From Limibacillus halophilus (GTDB taxonomy: Bacteria > Pseudomonadota > Alphaproteobacteria > Kiloniellales > CECT-8803), in NCBI RefSeq assembly GCF_014191775.1, contig NZ_JACHXA010000001.1, forward strand, positions 186,001-250,000: 64,000 nt of DNA, read 5' to 3'. The notes beneath the pieces are model-generated. The model was not told where the DNA came from. It did no database searches and worked only from the letters and a program-made list of their open reading frames with translations. The position numbers were made by a program, and so were the translations under genes. Every line of letters starts with the position of its first letter. The stretch's first letter is position 1. This document shows, piece after piece, positions 18,779 to 28,403 of the stretch.

Positions 18779-19873
18779 TTAGAAGCTCAGCTTCACACCG
18801 AGAATGCCGTAAGTCGCGTGGTCATCGAAGCCGGCGCCACCGTCATCGTCGTCGAACTCGACGTGGGTGATGTTGCCTTCGAGCGTCACGCCCGGGCCCA
18901 TCGCATAGGAGACGGCGAACTGGAACGCATCCTGCTCTTCGTCACCGGCAAGACCGACAGTCCCTTCTGCTTCGCCGTGGAAGTAGGTGAAGGACGCACC
19001 CCAAGGACCGGTCGTGTAGGACACGCCGGCATCGTAGGACTCACCCGTGTTCACGCCCTGGTCGTTGGCTTCGGCGTAAGAACCACCGATGGTGAAACCA
19101 CCATAACCGAGGTTCAGACCAACGCTCCACAATTCCGGACTGCTGTCGGTTGCCCCGGAATCATCGTCGGCGAAGCCGTAGCGGCCGGACACAGCAACAT
19201 CAAATCCGTCGAAGGAGTTGACGTAGTTGGCCGCAATGTCGAAGCCGTTCTTGAAGGCGCGGGTTTCGGAGAACTGGGTCAGGCTGTCCTGCGCGCCGTC
19301 CGGCGTGAAGGAAGCACCAAGCTGCAGACCATTCCAACGCGGTGTGAAGTAGGTGACGCGGTTGGAATCGTTGACACCGTCCAGTTCAAGATAGGTCGTG
19401 CCGAGCACGCGGCGGAAATAACCAGCCGCAGTGGTGGCGAGACCGAAGGAGGGCAGCCAGTTAGTCTGGTCGCCCGAGTTGACGTTGGCGAAGCTGACGT
19501 CCGGCGCGGCATAGGTCATCTTGTAGCCGGCCGAGTTCTCGGAACCGAGCAGGATCTGACCGAAGGAACCCTGGATGAAGAGGTAGGATTCGTCGATCTG
19601 GTCAAAGGTGTTGGTTTCCGCCTCGAGCTGAACATCGACGCCGAAAGTCAGGCCGTTTTCCAGAGTCTGCTTGGCCTTAAAGTGAATTTCCGAGTCCGGT
19701 TTGACATCAAAGCCGTCGAAATCAGCCGTCGTGCCGTCGATGTCAACGCTCGAGTAACCGAACTTCTGCTCCATATAACCGCCAACCGTCACCTCGAACT
19801 GCGCCTTGGCCTGCTGGGCCCCGACGAAGCTGGCAACGGCAAGCGCCGTCGTGCCAAGAAGCACTTTCTTCAT
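18779..19873 (-). CDS. Gram-negative porin, copy 1
   Basis: 364 residues. The signal peptide MKKVLLGTTALAVASFVGAQ ends at AKA, followed by the beta-barrel start FEVTVGGYMEQKFGYSSV. The C-terminus ends in GVKLSF with the terminal Phe required for outer-membrane assembly. Alternating aromatic strands and acidic loops (DDDDGGAGFDD) mark a general diffusion or cation-binding porin of the alphaproteobacterial Porin_4 type. AAAGGGTG stands 6 bases before the ATG at 19873, the same arrangement as the other two porins. It shares an almost identical signal peptide and long identical stretches with copy 3, so it is a tandem duplicate. Confidence 0.9.
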   Translation of the reverse strand: MKKVLLGTTALAVASFVGAQQAKAQFEVTVGGYMEQKFGYSSVDIDGTTADFDGFDVKPDSEIHFKAKQTLENGLTFGVDVQLEAETNTFDQIDESYLFIQGSFGQILLGSENSAGYKMTYAAPDVSFANVNSGDQTNWLPSFGLATTAAGYFRRVLGTTYLELDGVNDSNRVTYFTPRWNGLQLGASFTPDGAQDSLTQFSETRAFKNGFDIAANYVNSFDGFDVAVSGRYGFADDDSGATDSSPELWSVGLNLGYGGFTIGGSYAEANDQGVNTGESYDAGVSYTTGPWGASFTYFHGEAEGTVGLAGDEEQDAFQFAVSYAMGPGVTLEGNITHVEFDDDDGGAGFDDHATYGILGVKLSF

Positions 19874-20085
19874 GGTAATCACCCTTTCATTCGCGAACCG
19901 CTTTTGGTCCTTTGCGGGAAACCTTGCGGCGGTTCCTTGTTTTTATGAGCCGGGACAGGTTGTCCCGGGGCCCCCTAGGTGGTCGATTCGCGTTTGTTTT
20001 ATCTGAATCGATCCGATGCGCAGCCTATGGCAAGCCACCTTTCAATCAAGACGTGTTTCTGTTTTGGACTATACGTTTGTGACAC

Positions 20086-20105
20086 CTGTTGCAAAACCGC
20101 AACAG
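20086..20105. promoter_or_regulatory. Inverted repeat in porin 1 leader
   Basis: CTGTTGC and GCAACAG are perfect 7-bp arms separated by 6 bases. The left arm matches an 8-base word (CTGTTGCA) found 213 bases upstream of porin 1 and porin 2 and 189 bases upstream of porin 3. Candidate regulator site or a -35 region; function inferred. Confidence 0.4.
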
Positions 20106-20138
20106 TGAGTAGCCCCTGCGACAGGCGCCCAGATATAC

Positions 20139-20164
20139 AAAAAGGGGGCGGAAACCGCCCCCTT
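20139..20164 (-). terminator. Rho-independent terminator of porin 2
   Basis: The stem GGGGGCGG/CCGCCCCC with an AAA loop is flanked by a five-A run that reads as a T run on the minus strand. It lies about 30 bases after the porin 2 stop and is a sister of the porin 1 and porin 3 terminators. Confidence 0.85.
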
Positions 20165-20193
20165 CCCGTCTTCGCCGTGAGGTTGGCAGAGCC

Positions 20194-21306
20194 TTAGAAG
20201 CTCAGCTTAACGCCCACTAGACCGTAGGTGACATCCTCGTCGATGCCGCCATCGTCGTCGAACTCACTACGAGTCACGTTACCTTCGATCAGGACGCCCG
20301 GGCCCATCGCGTAGGTGACGGAGAACTGGTAGGAGTCCTGCTCGTCATCACCCGGATTGACCAAGCTGCCCCTCGCTTCACCGTGGAAATAGGTGAAGGA
20401 GGCACCCCAAGGGCCGGTTTCGTAAGAGATACCCGCGTCATAGGAGCGACCTGTGTTGACGCCCTGGGCATCAGCCTCGGCGTAGGAGCCACCGATGGTG
20501 ACGCCAGCGTAGCCAAGGTTCAGACCCACCGACCACAACTCTGGGGAATCGGTGTCCACGTCGCCGGGCGAGCCGGGCACGGTCGCCGCACCACTAGAGC
20601 TGTCGTCATCGGCAATGCCATAACGGCCAGAGATTGCTACATCGACACCACTGAAGGTGTTGACGTAGTTGGCGCCGATGTCGAAGCCGTTCTTGAAATC
20701 GCGGGTTTCAGCGAACTGGCTTTGGTTGTCCTGCGCACTGTCCGGCGTGTAGGAAGCGCCGATCTGCAGACCGTTCCAACGCGGCGTGAAGTAGGTCAAC
20801 CGCTGGGCATCGTTGTTGCCGTCCAATTCGATGAAGGTCGTGCCGAATACGCGACGGAAGAAGCCGGCATTCAGACCAATGAAGGGCTGCCAGTTGGTCT
20901 GGTCGCCGGAGTTGACGTTAACGAAGCCTACGTCGGGCGCGGCGTAGGTCATCTTGTAACCGGCGGTGTTTTCCGAGCCGACGAGAAGCTGACCGAAGGA
21001 CCCCTGAACGAAGAGGAAGGATTCATCGATCTGGTCGCCGGTGTTGCTTTCCGCTTCAAGCTGGACTTCGAAACCGAAGGTCAGGCCATTCTCAAGCGTC
21101 TGTGCGGCCTTGAAATGAATTTCAGAGTCGGACTTCACATCGAAGCCGTCGAAGTCACCATTGTTGCCGTCAACGTCAACGCTGGCGTAACCAAACTTCT
21201 GCTCTGTGTAACCGCCAACCGTCACCTCGAACTGCGCCTTGGCCTGCTGGGCCCCGACGAAGCTGGCAACGGCAAGGGCGGTCGTGCCGAGAAGCACCTT
21301 CTTCAT
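20194..21306 (-). CDS. Gram-negative porin, copy 2
   Basis: 370 residues from the ATG at 21306, giving the same signal peptide as copies 1 and 3 (MKKVLLGTTALAVASFVGAQ, cleavage after AKA). It is the most divergent of the three. Extra residues sit in a loop near residue 235 (SSSGAATVPGSPGDVDTD) and elsewhere, and the C-terminus is GLVGVKLSF. Loop changes in otherwise conserved barrels usually alter pore selectivity or phage and antibody recognition. AAAGGGTA precedes the start. It has its own terminator, so it is expressed separately from its neighbours. Confidence 0.9.
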   Translation of the reverse strand: MKKVLLGTTALAVASFVGAQQAKAQFEVTVGGYTEQKFGYASVDVDGNNGDFDGFDVKSDSEIHFKAAQTLENGLTFGFEVQLEAESNTGDQIDESFLFVQGSFGQLLVGSENTAGYKMTYAAPDVGFVNVNSGDQTNWQPFIGLNAGFFRRVFGTTFIELDGNNDAQRLTYFTPRWNGLQIGASYTPDSAQDNQSQFAETRDFKNGFDIGANYVNTFSGVDVAISGRYGIADDDSSSGAATVPGSPGDVDTDSPELWSVGLNLGYAGVTIGGSYAEADAQGVNTGRSYDAGISYETGPWGASFTYFHGEARGSLVNPGDDEQDSYQFSVTYAMGPGVLIEGNVTRSEFDDDGGIDEDVTYGLVGVKLSF

Positions 21307-21439
21307 GATACTACCCTTTCTGTCGCGAACCATGGGGCCTCCCGCTATCGAGATATTGCCCCACGGTTCCTGGTTCAAATGTAGGCTGGGAGAGGAATTG
21401 CCCTATGCCCCAGGAACGAACGGTCCACGCACTTGTGGA

Positions 21440-21455
21440 TTCGTTCTGTAACGAA
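21440..21455. promoter_or_regulatory. Palindrome upstream of porin 2
   Basis: TTCGTT and AACGAA separated by CTGT form a perfect 16-base dyad about 135 bases before the porin 2 start. It is absent from the other two porin leaders as far as I can see. Candidate operator. Confidence 0.35.
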
Positions 21456-21518
21456 CAGTACTTTATTACTCTTTGGGCACAAGATGAGGTCCGCCAGATC
21501 GCTACAATAATGTAACGA

Positions 21519-21526
21519 CTGTTGCA
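21519..21526. promoter_or_regulatory. Shared porin upstream word (CTGTTGCA), porin 2 copy
   Basis: The same 8-base word occurs 213 bases before the ATG of porin 1 and porin 2 and 189 bases before porin 3. On the coding strand it reads TGCAACAG. It may be part of a -35 element or a regulator site. Confidence 0.35.
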
Positions 21527-21660
21527 TATTGATCACAGGCGGCAGGCTGCGGCATTGGGGTCGCGAGGAAAGCGGTTGTGAGGCCGGGAGAGATGAGCGC
21601 CCTGTTCTCTAGCCAAACATCGGGCGGTGCAGACAACGAAAGGCCATGAAGAGACAAAAG

Positions 21661-21686
21661 AAAAGGGGGCGGTAAACCGCCCCCTT
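21661..21686 (-). terminator. Rho-independent terminator of porin 3
   Basis: Identical in core to the porin 1 terminator: four A residues, GGGGGCGG, TAAA, CCGCCCCC, TT. It lies 32 bases after the porin 3 stop. Confidence 0.85.
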
Positions 21687-21717
21687 CCCAATTCGGCAGA
21701 TGCCGTGATGCTTGAGC

Positions 21718-22806
21718 TTAGAAGCTCAGCTTCACGCCGAGAATGCCGTAAGTCGCCTTGTCGTCGAAGTTGGCGCCACCGTCGTCGTCTTCGAACTTGA
21801 CGTGGGTGATGTTGCCTTCGAGCGTCACGCCCGGGCCCATCGCGTAGGAGACGGCGAACTGGAATGCATCCTGCTCTTCGTCACCGGCGAGGACTGAACC
21901 TTCTGCTTCACCGTGGAAGTAGGTGAAGGAAGCGCCCCAAGGACCGGTCGTGTAGGACACGCCAGCATCGTAGGCCTCACCCGTGTTGGCACCCTGGTCG
22001 TTGGCATCGGCATAAGAACCACCGATGGTGAAACCACCATAACCGAGGTTCAGACCGACGCTCCAGACTTCCGGATCGCTGTTGGCGTTCACTTCGTCTT
22101 CAGCGAAGCCATAACGACCGGACAGAGCAACGTCAAAGCCATCGAAGGAGTTGACGTAGTTGGCCGCGATGTCGAAGGCGTTCTTGAAGGCGCGGGTTTC
22201 GGTCAGCTGCGAGTTGTTGTCCTGCGCGCCATCGGGCGTGTAGGAAACACCAAGCTGGAAACCGCTCCAACGCGGCGTGAAGTAGGTCACGCGCTGGGAG
22301 TCGTTGACGCCGTCCAACTCAAGGTAGGTCGTGCCGAGCACGCGGCGGAAGTAGCCAGCCTGCGTGGAACCGAGACCGAAGGAAGGCAGCCAGTTGGTCT
22401 GGTCGCCCGAGTTGACGTTCGCGAAGCTGACGTCCGGAGCGGCATAGGTCATCTTGTAACCAGCCGAGTTCTCGGAGCCGAGCAGCAACTGACCGAAGGA
22501 GCCCTGGATGAAGACATAGGACTCGTCGATCTGGTCGCCCGTGTTGGTCTCACCTTCGAGTTCGATCTGAACGCCGAAGGTCAGGCCGTTCTCGAGAGTC
22601 TGCTTCGCCTTGAAGTGGATTTCCGAGTCGGACTTCAGGTCGAAGCCGTCGAAGTCGGCCGTCGTGCCGTCGATGTCAACGCTCGAATAGCCGAACTTCT
22701 GCTCCGTGTAACCGCCAACCGTAACCTCGAACTGCGCCTTGGCCTGCTGGGCCCCGACGAAGCTGGCAACGGCAAGGGCGGTCGTGCCGAGAAGCACTTT
22801 TTTCAT
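21718..22806 (-). CDS. Gram-negative porin, copy 3 (first in tandem)
   Basis: 362 residues. The signal peptide is the same as in the other two copies, and the mature protein begins FEVTVGGYTEQKFGYSSV and ends YGILGVKLSF. It is very close to copy 1 across barrel strands and most loops (for example the shared FQFAVSYAMGPGVTLEGN), differing mainly in loop segments around residues 225-240 and 315. AAAGGGTG lies 6 bases before the ATG at 22806. The trio most likely arose by two tandem duplications that carried leader, gene and terminator together. Confidence 0.9.
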   Translation of the reverse strand: MKKVLLGTTALAVASFVGAQQAKAQFEVTVGGYTEQKFGYSSVDIDGTTADFDGFDLKSDSEIHFKAKQTLENGLTFGVQIELEGETNTGDQIDESYVFIQGSFGQLLLGSENSAGYKMTYAAPDVSFANVNSGDQTNWLPSFGLGSTQAGYFRRVLGTTYLELDGVNDSQRVTYFTPRWSGFQLGVSYTPDGAQDNNSQLTETRAFKNAFDIAANYVNSFDGFDVALSGRYGFAEDEVNANSDPEVWSVGLNLGYGGFTIGGSYADANDQGANTGEAYDAGVSYTTGPWGASFTYFHGEAEGSVLAGDEEQDAFQFAVSYAMGPGVTLEGNITHVKFEDDDGGANFDDKATYGILGVKLSF

Positions 22807-23308
22807 GGTTTTCACCCTTTCTATTGCGAACCGGTAATTTAAGAAACCGGTTCATCATTCCTCGCAAATGGAGCGCTGGGCGCCCCCCGTACTTTTATTG
22901 CCCGGATTCCTCGCCCCCGAGCAGCATCAACACTTTATGCAGAGCGCCGCGCCGGTCAACGTAATTGAATGTTTTTTGTGACCTTCGCACCATACTGTTG
23001 CATCAAGGACACAGTTCGTTAACGTCGTTGGATTCTCAAAGGCTTACAAACAGTAATGCGGAAATGAACTGAAGAAACCCCCTGTTTCCGACTGAACCCA
23101 TGCGTTTTCAAAGAATAATTACAATTAACTGTTCGGTTAATAAGGCGCGCGGAAGGTCAAACGACATTACAAGAGTGACATAGCTGACAAGTGGAACGCT
23201 TGCTTTCTTGACCTCCGGTGCGCCACCGTGGTCTAAAGAGCGCGAAATACGCCGCGCGGCGTCCGGGGTCGTGACGCCTGATAGGTGGGACTTCTTGAGA
23301 CGGGAAGC
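22807..23308. other. Porin 3 leader and divergent intergenic region
   Basis: 502 bases between the divergent porin 3 and DUF3576 genes. The CTGTTGCA word shared by the porin leaders is at 22995-23002. AT-rich stretches around 22970-23010 and 23110-23140 could hold promoters for both directions. A long open frame on the minus strand across 23108-23746 is antisense to the lipoprotein gene and shows no protein-like features. Confidence 0.55.
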
Positions 23309-23860
23309 ATGAAGATTATGGGTCAAAACAGAGACAGCTTCTTCGCAAGCCGTTTGGTGATTTCTACGCTGTTGCTGGCCTTCTTGGCGGCTTGCGGCGG
23401 GCAGAACACCGAGGCCGTATACCCGGGCAAACGGCAGGGTTCGAAGCCGGGTTACGAAGAGCAGGAAAGCATATTCGGTCAAGACGGCCTCGTGCTCTTT
23501 GGCGGTTCGGACAAGGAGACTCAACTCGAGAGTGGCTCTGGCATAGCGGTCAACACCTTCCTGTGGCGGGCCTCTCTGGATACTGTCTCCTTCATGCCGC
23601 TTGCTTCGGCCGACCCCTTTGGCGGCGTTATCATCACTGACTGGTATCAGCCGAGCGATTCGCCCGGTGAGCGTTTCAAGGTGAACGTCTTCATCCTTAC
23701 CCGGCAGCTTCGTGCGGATGGCTTGCGGGCTTCCGTCTTCAAGCAAAATCTGCAGAACGGCGTGTGGACGGATGCTGCGGTGGAGAAGCAGACGGCGGTC
23801 GACCTTGAGAATGCAATTCTCACGCGCGCGCGCCAGTTACGGATCGCATCCATTCAGTAA
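23309..23860 (+). CDS. DUF3576 outer-membrane lipoprotein
   Basis: About 183 residues from the ATG at 23309, which has CGGGAAG just before it. The N-terminus is a lipoprotein signal: basic residues, a hydrophobic stretch (LVISTLLLAFL) and the lipobox LAAC. The rest (GIAVNTFLWRASLDTVSFMP ... DPFGGVIITDWY) matches the DUF3576 family, found mostly in alphaproteobacteria and commonly beside leuS as here. Function is not established. Envelope maintenance is suggested only by the lipid anchor and by linkage to lptE. Confidence 0.85.
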   Translation: MKIMGQNRDSFFASRLVISTLLLAFLAACGGQNTEAVYPGKRQGSKPGYEEQESIFGQDGLVLFGGSDKETQLESGSGIAVNTFLWRASLDTVSFMPLASADPFGGVIITDWYQPSDSPGERFKVNVFILTRQLRADGLRASVFKQNLQNGVWTDAAVEKQTAVDLENAILTRARQLRIASIQ

Positions 23861-23987
23861 AGCCAGCGCGCATCGAGCGCAGCGGTCTGCGGTTTGCTGA
23901 TTGGGCTGCGGCTTAGGGGCATGCGCTAACAGGATCTGACCGGCAATCGGGGGGTTGCCGCGGCACAGCTAAGAGTTCAGGACGTCC

Positions 23988-26651
23988 ATGAGCCGTTACA
24001 ATTCCAAATCGACCGAAATCAAATGGCAGAAAGCCTGGACGGAATCCCAGTGTTTTGCGGTTCGGGACGATAAAACCAAACCCAAATACTATGTGCTCGA
24101 AATGTTTCCCTACCCTTCGGGGCGGATTCATATGGGCCACGTCCGTAACTACACGATTGGGGACGTGATCGCACGCTACAAGCGCGCCCGCGGTTTCAAT
24201 GTCCTGCATCCGATGGGTTGGGATGCTTTTGGCCTGCCGGCCGAGAACGCCGCGATGCAGAAGGGTGTGCACCCGTCGCGCTGGACCTTCGAGAACATCG
24301 CGACAATGCGCGAGCAATTGCAATCGATGGGCCTTTCCATCGATTGGAGCCGGGAGGTGGCGACCTGTCACCCGGGTTACTACCGGCATCAACAGCGGCT
24401 GTTCCTGGATTTCTTCAAGAACGCTCTGGTCTACCGTAAGGAGTCCTGGGTGAACTGGGACCCCGTGGATCACACGGTGCTCGCCAACGAACAGGTTATC
24501 GACGGCTGCGGTTGGCGTTCCGGCGCTCCTGTGGAGCGACGTAAGCTGCCGCAGTGGTTCTTTAAGATCACCAGTTATGCCGACGATTTGCTCGAAGGCC
24601 TGGAGAGCCTGGATCGCTGGCCCGATAAGGTTCGGTTGATGCAGGAAAATTGGATTGGCCGGTCTCGTGGTGCCCGGGTCCGCTTTTCCGTTCAAGGTCG
24701 CAGCGAACCTCTTGAAGTCTTTACGACCCGTCCCGACACCATCGAGGGCGCTTCCTTCCTGGCGGTTTCACCACACCACCCCCTGACCCAGGAGCTGGCG
24801 GAGAAGGATGCTGGCCTGCGCGCCTTTATCGCCAAGTGCGACCACTTGGGTACTAGCGAAGCGGCAATTGAAGCGGCGGAGAAGCTGGGCTACGACACCG
24901 GGCTGAAAGGAACGCTTGGCCATCTTGGTGATCGTGAACTTCCGATCTACGTCGCCAATTTCGTGCTCATGGACTACGGAACCGGGGCGATATTCGGTTG
25001 CCCGGCCCACGATCAACGCGACATTGATTTTGCAAACAAGTACGGCCTTCCGGTCATCGAGACCTATCGACCGCTCGACGCTCGCGACCCGACCGGGGCT
25101 GAGTTCGAGGCGTTTGCATCGAAGTTGGCAGAGAACCCGCTCCTGGCAGTCTCCGGGCCGAGCGGCAAGGCGCTGATTTTCCATATCAGCAAGACGGCCT
25201 TTGCGGATAAATCCGCCGATGAGAGGGTGTTCTACACGCGCGCTTCGTTCCTCACCGACCCGAAGGTTACACCAGTAGAGGCGGTCGAAAAAGCGATCGA
25301 CCACTTGGAATCGCTTGGCTGTGCGGAGGGCGTGATTCAATACCGCCTGCGCGATTGGGGCGTTTCCCGACAGCGCTATTGGGGCTGCCCGATCCCAATT
25401 ATCCACTGCGATTCTTGCGGCCCTGTCGCGGTGCCCGAGGACCAGCTGCCGGTGCAACTGCCCGAGGACATCGAGTTTGGTCAACCCGGCAATCCTTTGG
25501 AGCGGCACCCAACCTGGAAGGCTGTGCCCTGCCCGTCCTGCGGAGCAGCCGCCAGGCGCGATACCGACACGATGGATACCTTTGTCGATTCCTCCTGGTA
25601 TTTTGCGCGTTTTTGCAGCCCGCGCGCCGACCTGCCGATGACCCGAGAGGACGTCGATTACTGGTTGCCCGTCGACCAGTATATCGGTGGAATCGAGCAT
25701 GCCGTTCTTCACTTGCTCTACGCGCGTTTTTTCACCCGTGCGCTCAAGGATTGCGGCTACCTGGACATTAAGGAGCCCTTTGCCGGTCTTTTTACCCAAG
25801 GCATGATCGGGCACGAGACCTACCGCAACGCCGACGGTGACTGGCTTTCCCCGGACGAGGTGTCTCGCGACGGTGATCGGCCCGTCGGGCCCGACGGTAA
25901 GCCCGTCACGATCGGCCGTGTCGAGAAGATGAGCAAGTCCAAGCGCAACACTGTCGATCCGGAGATCATCATCCGCGACTACGGCGCCGATACGGCGCGC
26001 TGGTTCATGTTGTCCGACAGCCCGCCCGACCGTGATATGGAATGGACCGATGCCGGTATCGCCGGAGCCTGGCGCTTCACTCAACGCCTTTGGCGGCAGG
26101 CGAACGAGGCGATAGAGACCTTACCGCCCGTCGAGACCGCAAAGCCTGCCAGCTTCAGCGATCAAGGGATTGCGCTCAGGCGCCGGGCGCACCGTGCCGT
26201 GCGGGATGTGTCCGAAGATGTCGAACAGTTCCGCTTCAACAAGGCGGTCGCGCGGGTCTATGAATTGTCAAACGACTTGCAGAGCTTTAAACCCGGCGCC
26301 GATTCGGACGCCTGGGTGCTGCGCGAGACGCTTGAGATCCTGACCCGTTTGATCGGCCCCATGATGCCGCATTTGGCAGAAGAATTGTGGCAGCGCCTCG
26401 GGCGAGAGGGTTTGCTGGCAAACCAGGCCTGGCCGGAACCGGAGTCCGACCTGTTGCATGAAAACGAAGTTACCGTTGCAATTCAGGTTAATGGTAAGCT
26501 CAAGGCCACGATCCTTTTGCCTAAGGACTGCGACAAGGGTCTGGCGGAAAAAACCGCACTGAGTGCCGATGGTGTTGTGCGGGCATTGGAGGGCAAGGCG
26601 CCGAGGAAAGTCATCGTGGTGCCCAACAGGGTGGTGAATGTTGTTGTCTGA
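23988..26651 (+). CDS. leuS: Leucyl-tRNA synthetase
   Basis: 887 residues, normal length for LeuRS. The class I HIGH-type motif is HMGH (48-51) and the KMSKS loop is at 647-651. The CP1 editing domain begins near residue 220 with [12 protein letters not shown], the Thr-rich site that hydrolyses mischarged tRNA. An anticodon-binding alpha-helical domain and a C-terminal PNRVVNVVV tail complete it. It overlaps lptE by 14 bases, and holA follows, the conserved leuS-lptE-holA order of many proteobacteria. Confidence 0.97.
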   Translation: MSRYNSKSTEIKWQKAWTESQCFAVRDDKTKPKYYVLEMFPYPSGRIHMGHVRNYTIGDVIARYKRARGFNVLHPMGWDAFGLPAENAAMQKGVHPSRWTFENIATMREQLQSMGLSIDWSREVATCHPGYYRHQQRLFLDFFKNALVYRKESWVNWDPVDHTVLANEQVIDGCGWRSGAPVERRKLPQWFFKITSYADDLLEGLESLDRWPDKVRLMQENWIGRSRGARVRFSVQGRSEPLEVFTTRPDTIEGASFLAVSPHHPLTQELAEKDAGLRAFIAKCDHLGTSEAAIEAAEKLGYDTGLKGTLGHLGDRELPIYVANFVLMDYGTGAIFGCPAHDQRDIDFANKYGLPVIETYRPLDARDPTGAEFEAFASKLAENPLLAVSGPSGKALIFHISKTAFADKSADERVFYTRASFLTDPKVTPVEAVEKAIDHLESLGCAEGVIQYRLRDWGVSRQRYWGCPIPIIHCDSCGPVAVPEDQLPVQLPEDIEFGQPGNPLERHPTWKAVPCPSCGAAARRDTDTMDTFVDSSWYFARFCSPRADLPMTREDVDYWLPVDQYIGGIEHAVLHLLYARFFTRALKDCGYLDIKEPFAGLFTQGMIGHETYRNADGDWLSPDEVSRDGDRPVGPDGKPVTIGRVEKMSKSKRNTVDPEIIIRDYGADTARWFMLSDSPPDRDMEWTDAGIAGAWRFTQRLWRQANEAIETLPPVETAKPASFSDQGIALRRRAHRAVRDVSEDVEQFRFNKAVARVYELSNDLQSFKPGADSDAWVLRETLEILTRLIGPMMPHLAEELWQRLGREGLLANQAWPEPESDLLHENEVTVAIQVNGKLKATILLPKDCDKGLAEKTALSADGVVRALEGKAPRKVIVVPNRVVNVVV

Positions 26652-27204
26652 GAAAACTGGGCCGAGGAGTTTGGTTAAGCGATCCAGGCGTGGTGCGATC
26701 CTGACGATAGGGGCGCTCGCCGCGCTCCCGCTTTTGTCGGCTTGCGGTTTCACGCCGCTCCACGCCAAGCGTGGCTCAGACGGATCCAGCGTCAACGACC
26801 GTCTGGCATCAGTGGGCATAGATCCGCTGAGCGACCGCAACGGCCAAATGCTGCACAATTTCCTGCGCGATCGCATTAATCCTCAGGGACAACCCGGCGA
26901 CCCCGAGTACATCCTGCGCGTCGATCTGCGTGAATCGACTCAAGAGCTAGCCCTGCGGAAAGACGAAACGGCCCGTCGCGCCAACCTGATCGTCCGCGCT
27001 CGCTTTGCCCTCTATGACAAATCCGGACGCAATGTCATTTACCGCGGGAACAGCCAAGCAACCAGCGGCTACAGCATTCTGGCCCTAGAGGAAGAGTATG
27101 GCACCCTCGTGGCCGAGCGTGATGCTCGACGGCGGGCGCTCACGGTTGTCGCCGACGAAATTTCCCAACGCTTGGCAGTGTTCCTGTCACGCGACGAGGG
27201 GTGA
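26638..27204 (+). CDS. lptE: LPS-assembly lipoprotein LptE
   Basis: 188 residues. It has an N-terminal basic region, a hydrophobic stretch and the lipobox [11 protein letters not shown], whose CGFxPL is the classic LptE/RlpB start. LptE plugs the LptD barrel in the outer membrane during lipopolysaccharide export. Its ATG lies inside the end of leuS (14-base overlap), so translation is probably coupled. The sequence beyond the lipobox is poorly conserved, as usual in alphaproteobacterial LptE. Confidence 0.88.
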   Translation: MLLSEKTGPRSLVKRSRRGAILTIGALAALPLLSACGFTPLHAKRGSDGSSVNDRLASVGIDPLSDRNGQMLHNFLRDRINPQGQPGDPEYILRVDLRESTQELALRKDETARRANLIVRARFALYDKSGRNVIYRGNSQATSGYSILALEEEYGTLVAERDARRRALTVVADEISQRLAVFLSRDEG

Positions 27205-27240
27205 TAGTAACCCCGGACGGAAAGTAATCGGAAGGCAATC

Positions 27241-28293
27241 ATGAAGATCGATGCCCGCTCTGCCGACCGATTTGCCGCAAAACCTTACCCGGATATCCGC
27301 GCGGTCCTTGTCTACGGCCCCGATGATGGCTTGGTCAAAGAACGAGCGGACACGCTGACGGCGAGTGTCGTTGAAGACCCTCGTGACCCGTTCCGAGTCG
27401 CCGAGTTGAGTGTTGGAGCTCTCAAGGACGATCCCGCGCGTCTGATCGACGAAGTCGCCGCCATGGCCTTTGGCGGCGGCCGCCGGGTTGTCCGGCTGCG
27501 CAGTTCGGAGGACTCCCTGGCGCCGCTTTTTGCGTCCTTCCTGGCCGACCCCCCCGGTGGCGATACTCTAGTGGTCTTGGAAGCCGGTGACCTGCCGCCA
27601 AGATCCAAGCTGCGCGGGCTCTTCGAAAAGGAGAAATCAAGCGCTGCCTTGCCGTGCTACCGGGACGAGGAAGGCACGCTGGAATCCTTGATCCGCGAGA
27701 CCTTCGCGCAGGCGGGTTATCGCGCGACCCCGGAGGCCATTGCTTTCCTCCGCGATCATTTGGGAACCAATCGCCTTATGACCCGTCAGGAACTTGAAAA
27801 GCTGATGCTTTACAAGGGTCCCGTTGAAGATGGGCATTCCAGCATTGATATGGATGATGTCCTCGCCTGCGTCGGAGACAGCGCCCACCTGACACTTGAT
27901 GATCTGAGCTTCGCTGTTGGCGACGGTGACTTGGCTCAGGTCGAAAGGTCGCTTACCAAAGCCTTTGCCGAAGGTCTGCATGCAGTGCCTTTGTTGCGCG
28001 CCGTGTCCGGGCATTTCATTCGCCTCCAGACCGCGCGGGGCCATCTTGATCAGGGACAGTCATCCGATCAGGCCGTTGCGAAACTTCGGCCGCCGGTTTT
28101 TTTCAAAACGAAAGACCGGTTCAAACGGCAGCTCGGCCGCTGGGGCGCCGTGGCCCTGGGAACCGCGATCAACCGGCTGTTAGATGCGGAGATGGACTGT
28201 AAGAGGACCGGCGCTCCCTCCGAGATGATCACTTCGCGCGCGTTGTTTGAACTGACGGCGCGCGCACCGAAATCGAGAGGCGGTCGCGGCTGA
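27241..28293 (+). CDS. holA: DNA polymerase III delta subunit
   Basis: 350 residues. The N-terminal VLVYGPDDGLVKERAD is the HolA signature, a degenerate nucleotide-binding fold. Central DLPPRSKLRGLFEK and FLRDHLGTNRLMTRQELEKL are also typical. The delta subunit opens the beta sliding clamp in the clamp-loader complex. A GGAAGG lies a few bases before the ATG. It is third in the leuS-lptE-holA operon. Confidence 0.92.
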   Translation: MKIDARSADRFAAKPYPDIRAVLVYGPDDGLVKERADTLTASVVEDPRDPFRVAELSVGALKDDPARLIDEVAAMAFGGGRRVVRLRSSEDSLAPLFASFLADPPGGDTLVVLEAGDLPPRSKLRGLFEKEKSSAALPCYRDEEGTLESLIRETFAQAGYRATPEAIAFLRDHLGTNRLMTRQELEKLMLYKGPVEDGHSSIDMDDVLACVGDSAHLTLDDLSFAVGDGDLAQVERSLTKAFAEGLHAVPLLRAVSGHFIRLQTARGHLDQGQSSDQAVAKLRPPVFFKTKDRFKRQLGRWGAVALGTAINRLLDAEMDCKRTGAPSEMITSRALFELTARAPKSRGGRG

Positions 28294-28403
28294 GGCTCAC
28301 CACACACCGATCGCAGAACGGTGCCGTGGCCCGCAGAACCGGCGACCGGCCTTCACCCGTAAGTGATTGGCCGGTGATGAGACGCTGGCCTTACATTGAC
28401 GGC

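Larger units (their letters stand above)
19874..20193. other. Porin 1 leader region
   Basis: 320 bases without a gene. It contains the porin 1 promoter side (an inverted repeat CTGTTGC/GCAACAG at 20086-20105) and the porin 2 terminator at its right end. No small coding region is convincing. Confidence 0.7.
21307..21717. other. Porin 2 leader region
   Basis: 411 bases without a convincing gene. It holds the CTGTTGCA word at 21519-21526, the palindrome TTCGTT-N4-AACGAA at 21440-21455 and the porin 3 terminator at 21661-21686. The long untranslated leader suggests regulation at RNA or promoter level; this is inference. Confidence 0.6.

Noticed and set aside
18773-19948. Long open frame antisense to porin 1 (and similar ones opposite porins 2 and 3)
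   Set aside because: They mirror the porin genes in a high-GC genome, are Val/Gly/Glu-rich with no domain, and lack ribosome-binding sites.
23108-23746. 212-codon minus-strand open frame near the DUF3576 gene
   Set aside because: Antisense to a lipoprotein gene with clear lipobox and family match; composition is not protein-like.
24768-26084. 438-codon open frame opposite leuS
   Set aside because: Antisense shadow of a highly conserved gene, without recognisable protein features.
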